A stretch of 64,000 nucleotides of DNA from the NCBI GenBank assembly GCA_017547175.1, contig JAFYQI010000006.1, positions 186,001 through 250,000 on the forward strand, given 5' to 3'. Position numbers and translations under genes: made by a program. The notes under the pieces are model-generated. The model made no database searches. It had not been told where the DNA came from and saw only the letters and a program-made list of their open reading frames with translations. This document shows positions 59,344 through 64,000 of the stretch, piece after piece (the first letter of the stretch is position 1; each line of letters begins with the position of its first letter). The DNA comes from Alistipes sp. (GTDB lineage Bacteria; Bacteroidota; Bacteroidia; Bacteroidales; Rikenellaceae).

Positions 59344-59937
59344 ATGAACACCCGACAACCCGCTATCGAACACCACCTGCTTACCCCTTTCCTACCCGAA
59401 GGGGCACGCCTGTTGATGCTGGGTAGTTTTCCGCCCAAACGCGAGCGTTGGTCGATGGATTTTTTCTATCCGAATTGGATCAACGACATGTGGCGCATTA
59501 TGGGTCTGCTCTTTTTTAATGATAAACACTATTTTGAAATAGGAGGTGAAAAACGATTTAATAAAGAGCTTATTGTGGAATTCTGCTCCATGAATGGTTT
59601 AGCTCTTTATGATGCCGCTTCTGCTGTTCGTCGATTGCAGGATAATGCCTCTGATAAATTTTTGGAGGTGGTCGAGCAGACTGTTGTTGCAGATCTTTTG
59701 GCGCAGCTTCCACAATGCCGAAATATCGTCACTACGGGCGAGAAGGCGACCGATCAGGTGGTCGAACAATTTGGTTGCGAAAAGCCCAAGGTGGGGGAGT
59801 TTGTAGCCTTTATGCACGAAGGTGTGATGATTCGTTTTTGGCGCATGCCCTCCTCGTCGCGTGCCTATCCGCTATCCCTGGAAAAGAAGGCTGAATTTTA
59901 CCGAAAACTCTTTCGCGCGTGCGAAATTCTCGGATAA
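59344..59937 (+). CDS. Uracil-DNA-glycosylase superfamily protein
   Basis: Protein of 197 residues of the UDG fold as used by mismatch-type glycosylases. LLMLGSFPPKRERW near residue 22 is at the position of the water-activating motif. The C-terminal RFWRMPSSSRAYPLSLEKK near 165 stands where UDGs have the HPSP-type DNA-intercalating loop. Those motifs are altered, so base specificity is unknown and catalysis unproven. It sits directly ahead of mutS, 37 bases away but with a separate mutS promoter. The pairing with mismatch repair suggests a DNA-repair role. Confidence 0.72.
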   Translation: MNTRQPAIEHHLLTPFLPEGARLLMLGSFPPKRERWSMDFFYPNWINDMWRIMGLLFFNDKHYFEIGGEKRFNKELIVEFCSMNGLALYDAASAVRRLQDNASDKFLEVVEQTVVADLLAQLPQCRNIVTTGEKATDQVVEQFGCEKPKVGEFVAFMHEGVMIRFWRMPSSSRAYPLSLEKKAEFYRKLFRACEILG

Positions 59938-59943
59938 AAAATG

Positions 59944-59951
59944 TATCTTTG
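59944..59951 (+). promoter_or_regulatory. -7 box of mutS
   Basis: TATCTTTG; expected transcription start near 59958, just ahead of the GTG at 59975, which supports that GTG as the start. Confidence 0.55.
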
Positions 59952-59974
59952 CTCATTCGTAAAGACCCAAGAAC

Positions 59975-62662
59975 GTGAACGAAACAAAGACCGATAAAGC
60001 TAAAGCCGCCAAGCGAGTGAAGACCCCGTTGATGGATCAATATTACCAGGCCAAAGCGGCCTATCCCGATGCTATCATGCTCTTCCGTGTGGGCGACTTC
60101 TACGAAACATTTGGTGAGGATGCCATCAAGACGAGCAGCATCCTCGGCATCACCCTCACGCGCCGAGCCAACGGTACGGCCTCGCATGTCGAGTTGGCTG
60201 GCTTCCCCTATCATGCCATCGATACCTACCTGCCGAAGTTGGTGCGTGCCGGTGAGCGTGTAGCCATCTGTGAGCAGTTGGAGGATCCGAAGATGGTTAA
60301 GGGCCTGGTAAAGCGTGGCGTGACGGAGTTGATTACTCCCGGTGTAGTGCTGCAGGATAATATCCTAACCAATAAGGAGAATACCTTCTTGGCTTCGGTC
60401 TATTTTGGTAAGCGATTGACGGGTGTTGCCTTTCTGGATATCTCGACCGGCGAATTTTATGTAGCCGAGGGCTCGGATGCCTACGTCGATAAGTTGCTCT
60501 CAAACCTTCAGCCCAAGGAGGTGGTTTATCAGCGAGCTGCCGAAGATCGGTTTAAGTCCTCGTTTGGTGTGCGTTATTACACCTATCGCCTCGACGAGTG
60601 GGTCTTCTCGGAGGATGTATGTCGCGAGAAGATATGCCGTCAATTTGCCACTCCTACCCTCAAGGGTTTTGGTGTGGATCACATGACTGCGGGTTTGTCG
60701 GCTGCAGGCTCGATTCTGCATTACCTCGAAATGACGGAACATCGCCAAACCGATCACCTGCGTTCGATTGCCCGTTTGGATTCCGATGATTCGGTCTGGA
60801 TTGATAAGTTCTCTATTGCCAATCTCGAACTCTTTTCGTCGAATGGTGGCGCGCGTCGCACTTCGTTTGCAGATGTGATCGACCGCACGCTGACTCCGAT
60901 GGGTGGTCGTCTGCTTAAGCGTTGGATTGCGATGCCGTTACGTGACGTTGCGCAGATTTCGGCCCGTCAGGATGTGGTGTCGGCGTTGCTGGATGATCGC
61001 GATCTGCATGAGACGCTTGCGGATCAAATGGCAAGTGTTGGCGATTTGGAACGTATTGCTTCGCGTATAGCCGCAGCGCGTGTGCTGCCTCGTGAATTGG
61101 TGCAGCTGAAACATTCGCTTGCCGCTGTGGAGTTGTTGAAGGCGCTGCTCGAATCGACCGAATATGTGGCTTTGCATCGTTTGGCCGAACATATAGATCC
61201 CATGACCGAGGTACGTGCAAAGATCGAACAGACAATCTATCCCGACCCTGAAACCAACCAGATTCAGAAGGGTGGCGTGATTGCCGATGGCGTAGATCCC
61301 GAGTTGGATGATTTGCGTCGCATTGCTCTGCATGGCAAAGATTACCTATTGCAACTTCAACAGCGTGAGCGTGATGTGACGGGTATCTCGTCGCTCAAGT
61401 TGGGTTACAACAACGTCTTTGGTTACTACATAGAGGTTAGCAATACGCATAAAGATAAGGTGCCCGAGGGGTGGATTCGTAAGCAGACCCTCACGAATGC
61501 CGAGCGCTATATCACCGAGGAGTTAAAGGAGTACGAGGAGAAGATCCTGGGTGCCGAGGGGCGCATGATCGAGATCGAGCAGCGCATCTATGGCGCACTG
61601 ATCGCCTCGATTGCCGCATCGTTGCAGACCTTGTTGCGCAACGCCTCGATTGTGGCCCGCATCGACTGTCTGCAGTCGTTTGCCACGTTGGCGCGTCAGC
61701 GGCGTTACGTGCGTCCGACGTTGGATGATGGAAAACGTATCGAGATCAAACAGGGACGTCATCCGGTACTTGAGACCTTGATGCCTGTAGGGGAGGAGTA
61801 TATCCCGAACGATATTCTGCTTGATGATGACGATCAGCAGATTATCATGATTACGGGTCCCAATATGTCGGGTAAGTCGGCCCTGCTTCGTCAGACTGCA
61901 CTCATCGTACTGATGGCCCAGATGGGTTCGTTCGTACCGGCCAAAGCGGCCCATATCGGCGTGGTGGATAAGATCTTCACCCGTGTCGGTGCGTCGGATA
62001 ATATCTCGCAGGGCGAATCGACCTTTATGGTCGAGATGTTGGAGTCGGCCGGCATTCTGAATAATATCTCGGATCGCTCGCTGGTGCTCCTCGATGAGAT
62101 TGGTCGCGGTACGAGTACCTACGACGGTATCTCGATTGCCTGGGCGATGGTGGAGTATCTGCACAACCACCCGACAGCACGTGCCAAGACCCTCTTTGCG
62201 ACCCACTACCACGAACTCAACGAGATGACTAACATGTGCCCGCGTGTGAAGAACTACCACGTTTCGGTGCGTGAGGTGAATGGCACGATTGTCTTCCTGC
62301 GCAAGCTTGAGAAGGGGGGTACGGAGCACTCGTTCGGTATCCATGTAGCTCGCCTGGCGGGTATGCCGGCCTCGATCGTGAAGCGTGCCGAGGAGATTCT
62401 GCAGAACCTCGAAACGGTCTATGGCAAGAATGAGATTGTCCCCTCGAAGAGTCTCAAGGATCGCAATCGCCGTGCAGCCCAGGCTGTGCGCGAAGCTGCT
62501 GAGCAGGCCGAACCTCAGTCGATGCAGCTCTCGATGTTCCAGCTCGATGACCCTGTCCTGGTGCAGATTCGCGACCAGATCAAGGGACTCGACATCAACT
62601 CGCTCACGCCGCTCGAGGCCCTCAATAAGCTGAACGAGATTAAGAAGATTACCGGCATATAA
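59975..62662 (+). CDS. mutS: DNA mismatch repair protein MutS
   Basis: Cytosolic mismatch-recognition ATPase of 895 residues. The N-terminal domain has the mismatch-wedge Phe and Glu in [12 protein letters not shown] (about 37-48). Connector, lever and clamp domains follow, then the ATPase: Walker [10 protein letters not shown] near 628, Walker [17 protein letters not shown] near 705 and FATHYHEL near 740. Start is GTG at 59975; the first ATG (60032) would remove conserved N-terminal residues. Complete and apparently functional. The C-terminal tail ends in a short helical segment for dimer or tetramer contacts. Confidence 0.96.
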   Translation: MNETKTDKAKAAKRVKTPLMDQYYQAKAAYPDAIMLFRVGDFYETFGEDAIKTSSILGITLTRRANGTASHVELAGFPYHAIDTYLPKLVRAGERVAICEQLEDPKMVKGLVKRGVTELITPGVVLQDNILTNKENTFLASVYFGKRLTGVAFLDISTGEFYVAEGSDAYVDKLLSNLQPKEVVYQRAAEDRFKSSFGVRYYTYRLDEWVFSEDVCREKICRQFATPTLKGFGVDHMTAGLSAAGSILHYLEMTEHRQTDHLRSIARLDSDDSVWIDKFSIANLELFSSNGGARRTSFADVIDRTLTPMGGRLLKRWIAMPLRDVAQISARQDVVSALLDDRDLHETLADQMASVGDLERIASRIAAARVLPRELVQLKHSLAAVELLKALLESTEYVALHRLAEHIDPMTEVRAKIEQTIYPDPETNQIQKGGVIADGVDPELDDLRRIALHGKDYLLQLQQRERDVTGISSLKLGYNNVFGYYIEVSNTHKDKVPEGWIRKQTLTNAERYITEELKEYEEKILGAEGRMIEIEQRIYGALIASIAASLQTLLRNASIVARIDCLQSFATLARQRRYVRPTLDDGKRIEIKQGRHPVLETLMPVGEEYIPNDILLDDDDQQIIMITGPNMSGKSALLRQTALIVLMAQMGSFVPAKAAHIGVVDKIFTRVGASDNISQGESTFMVEMLESAGILNNISDRSLVLLDEIGRGTSTYDGISIAWAMVEYLHNHPTARAKTLFATHYHELNEMTNMCPRVKNYHVSVREVNGTIVFLRKLEKGGTEHSFGIHVARLAGMPASIVKRAEEILQNLETVYGKNEIVPSKSLKDRNRRAAQAVREAAEQAEPQSMQLSMFQLDDPVLVQIRDQIKGLDINSLTPLEALNKLNEIKKITGI

Positions 62663-62675
62663 TATAGTTTGATGA

Positions 62676-62843
62676 AGCTGTCTAATAAGGTGATTTTGGC
62701 GTTATACTCGCCCTCAAATCCTCTCATACGCTTAAGTATGCTGCGGTTTTTCGGGCTTCGCAGGTCTAAAAATCCCGCTTGTTATACAACTTCTGACAAA
62801 AGAGCGTGTCCAAAAAAATTGTTGGACACGCTCGTCTTTTTTT
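62676..62843. repeat. Interspersed repeat family, copy B
   Basis: Begins AGCTGTCTAATAAGGTGATT, continues with GGCGTTATACTCGCC, an internal 80-base region, a CTTGTTATACAACTTCTGAC block, and ends in a strong hairpin. The copy at 63924 has the same ends but lacks the internal region. The intergenic stretch 62663-62977 holds only this repeat and the DUF2975 control region. Confidence 0.7.
62802..62843 (+). terminator. Terminator inside repeat copy B
   Basis: Stem GAGCGTGTCCAA (62802-62813) / TTGGACACGCTC (62822-62833), T run to 62843; ends mutS transcription. Confidence 0.85.
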
Positions 62844-62854
62844 GTGTAATAATT

Positions 62855-62934
62855 AACGATAAACGATAAAAAATTAACGAAAAAGTTTGGATTTTCGAGA
62901 TTAGTCCCTATATTTGCATAACGATAAACGATAA
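62855..62934. promoter_or_regulatory. DUF2975-XRE promoter with twin operator repeats
   Basis: An exact 15-base repeat AACGATAAACGATAA occurs at 62855-62869 and 62920-62934, 65 bases apart. Each copy is itself two ACGATAA units. Between them lies an ideal promoter: TTTG (62886-62889), 19-base gap, TATATTTG (62909-62916). The second repeat covers the expected transcription start. This layout suggests autorepression by the XRE protein of the same operon. Confidence 0.72.
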
Positions 62935-62977
62935 ATTATTAATGATAAATATTATTAACCAATAAAACCGTTATGCT

Positions 62978-63661
62978 ATGAAACTTCCTAAATCCATTCA
63001 GCGACGTGTCGTTGCGCTCTTTGTTTTAGTCTGTTTGCTATTTTTGCCCGGGTTGATACTCTCGGTGGTGCGTGTCGTTCTTGATAAGGATTGGCGCACG
63101 ACGAATGAAGTCACTTATGTAGGCACGATAGACATTGTGCGACCAAGCTATATGCTGGGCGAGGGCAAACGAAACAGCTACGAACCGATAGTTGTCCGTC
63201 CCGCAACAGCTGACGAGCCCGCAATCATGGCCGAACCTTCGGAATACGTAGTTTATGCCACGGAGGAAAATTATGAGATTGACACTCCGGCCAATAAGGT
63301 GCGCACGGTGATGCTGTGTGTCTCCATGGTGGTGACTTTTGTCTTGACAATATTACTCTTTATGATTATCTATCAGGTGATAAATGGTTTCCGAACGGGC
63401 GAATTTTTTACGCGAAAGTCGGTTATTATGGTGCGTGCGATGGCTGCGTTCTATTTTGTAGGCAGTCTGATTTGGTCGAATTTTGATGAGTTAGATGGGT
63501 GTGTTGCGTCGGACTTTTGTGATCTGTTGTGCTCTGACGGTTTGGGTGGAGGATATACACTGAATACCAATACGATACTCATTCCGATTGTGATGTTGGT
63601 TATCGCTGAGTTAATGAATATCGCTCACCGACTGAATGAAGAGGAGAGTGCAACCCTGTAA
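62978..63661 (+). CDS. DUF2975 membrane protein
   Basis: Membrane protein of 227 residues matching the DUF2975 pattern. Helices lie at about 10-32, 110-135 and 148-165, with a last one near 195-215. An extracytoplasmic loop of about 75 residues lies between the first two. Such proteins are nearly always encoded next to a small Xre/Cro repressor, as here, 14 bases upstream of one. The role is unknown; a signal-receiving partner of the repressor is a reasonable guess. The promoter is flanked by twin repeats. Confidence 0.85.
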   Translation: MKLPKSIQRRVVALFVLVCLLFLPGLILSVVRVVLDKDWRTTNEVTYVGTIDIVRPSYMLGEGKRNSYEPIVVRPATADEPAIMAEPSEYVVYATEENYEIDTPANKVRTVMLCVSMVVTFVLTILLFMIIYQVINGFRTGEFFTRKSVIMVRAMAAFYFVGSLIWSNFDELDGCVASDFCDLLCSDGLGGGYTLNTNTILIPIVMLVIAELMNIAHRLNEEESATL

Positions 63662-63675
63662 ATAGGTGTAAAGCT

Positions 63676-63903
63676 ATGATAATAACTAATTTAGATGTTG
63701 TCCTTGCACGTCGTAAGATGTCGTTGCAGGAACTTTCTGAGCGTATTGATATTTCAGTCGTAAACCTCTCAAAACTCAAAACGGGTAAGGTGCGTGCGAT
63801 CCGTTTTTCAACGCTTGATGCAATTTGTAGAGTTCTCAATTGTCAGACGGGCGATATTCTCGAATTTCGTCCGGATGAACCGGAACCCGAGGCTGAAGAT
63901 TAA
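63676..63903 (+). CDS. XRE-family helix-turn-helix regulator
   Basis: DNA-binding protein of 75 residues in the YozG-like group paired with DUF2975. The helix-turn-helix covers about residues 16-55 (LSERIDISVVNLSKLKTGKVRAIRFSTLDAICRVL), with QTGDILEF after it as in Cro-like repressors, and an acidic tail PDEPEPEAED. It is second in the operon behind the DUF2975 gene. The likely targets are the AACGATAAACGATAA repeats around the operon's own promoter. A further repeat copy follows 21 bases after the stop. Confidence 0.9.
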   Translation: MIITNLDVVLARRKMSLQELSERIDISVVNLSKLKTGKVRAIRFSTLDAICRVLNCQTGDILEFRPDEPEPEAED

Positions 63904-63923
63904 TTGACTCTAAAACAGAAAGA

Positions 63924-64000
63924 AGCTGTCTAACAAGGTGATTTTGGCGTTACCCCCCCCCTCTTGTTATACAATTTCCGACAAAAAAGAGCGTGTCTGA
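63924..64000. repeat. Interspersed repeat family, copy C (cut by window edge)
   Basis: Begins AGCTGTCTAACAAGGTGATT like copy B, then GGCGTTA, a run of nine C (63953-63961) where the 80-base middle is missing, then the CTTGTTATACAATTTCCGAC block and GAGCGTGTC at the window end, presumably the first arm of the hairpin. Confidence 0.7.

Overview
The window reads as a chromosomal segment of a gut-type Bacteroidota, most likely order Bacteroidales; the fairly GC-rich coding sequence would suit Alistipes or a relative, but that is only a guess. The main evidence is the promoter form. Upstream of at least twenty genes and tRNAs there is a TAnnTTTG box, often with a TTTG or CTTG box 18-20 bases further upstream, which is the known Bacteroidota sigma factor signature. 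The gene content agrees: surface-lipoprotein glycosidases, a DUF3822-rsmD pair, biotin-dependent OadA, and a carboxypeptidase-like regulatory domain protein. Most of the window is ordinary chromosome; there are no phage genes, transposases or CRISPR arrays.

Layout. 1-5.5 kb: formiminotransferase-cyclodeaminase (cut by the window edge), a LOG-family protein, two CAT-anticodon tRNAs, a channel-like membrane protein and an outer-membrane protein. 5.5-11.3 kb: mscL, oadA, a sodium:solute symporter, DUF486, an SDR and a HAD hydrolase. 11.3-13.0 kb: a sulfite-exporter-type permease held between two 247-bp direct repeats. 13.1-21.4 kb: a catabolic cluster with a two-subunit transketolase, a glycerol-kinase-like FGGY kinase, a FucI-fold isomerase, a GH43-like lipoprotein and a GH2 enzyme. 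21.5-26.0 kb: a hypothetical protein, rubredoxin, an esterase, a DUF1593 lipoprotein and an FprA flavodiiron protein. 26.3-32.2 kb: a tripartite RND efflux operon ending in a small protein. 32.3-38.5 kb: an envelope protein, a Na/Pi transporter, mntP, free-methionine sulfoxide reductase, a 2-hydroxyacid dehydrogenase and an AraC regulator. 38.8-44.6 kb: a complete L-rhamnose operon, rhaB-rhaA-fucO-rhaT-rhaD. 44.8-54 kb: DUF1846, a tandemly duplicated tRNA-Asp unit, rsmD and partners, a RecD-like helicase, an outer-membrane barrel, an acyltransferase and a bile-acid:sodium-symporter family protein. 54.2-59.2 kb: a GH31 (PA14) plus GH3 operon of xyloglucan-oligosaccharide type. 59.3-64 kb: a UDG-fold protein, mutS, and a DUF2975-XRE regulator pair between copies of an interspersed repeat.

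How it works together. Two sugar routes stand out. The rhamnose operon, with its divergent AraC regulator, gives a full path from L-rhamnose to dihydroxyacetone phosphate and 1,2-propanediol. The 13-21 kb cluster codes for exported glycosidases followed by an isomerase-kinase-transketolase route whose sugar is not obvious. That route has the same architecture as the published D-apiose route (isomerase, apulose kinase, two-subunit apulose-4-phosphate transketolase), but its isomerase is of the FucI fold. It is the best candidate here for an undescribed pathway. Other points of interest are the 247-bp repeats, which carry the HAD-gene promoter twice, the twin operator around the DUF2975-XRE promoter, and the interspersed repeat family that brackets that cassette.
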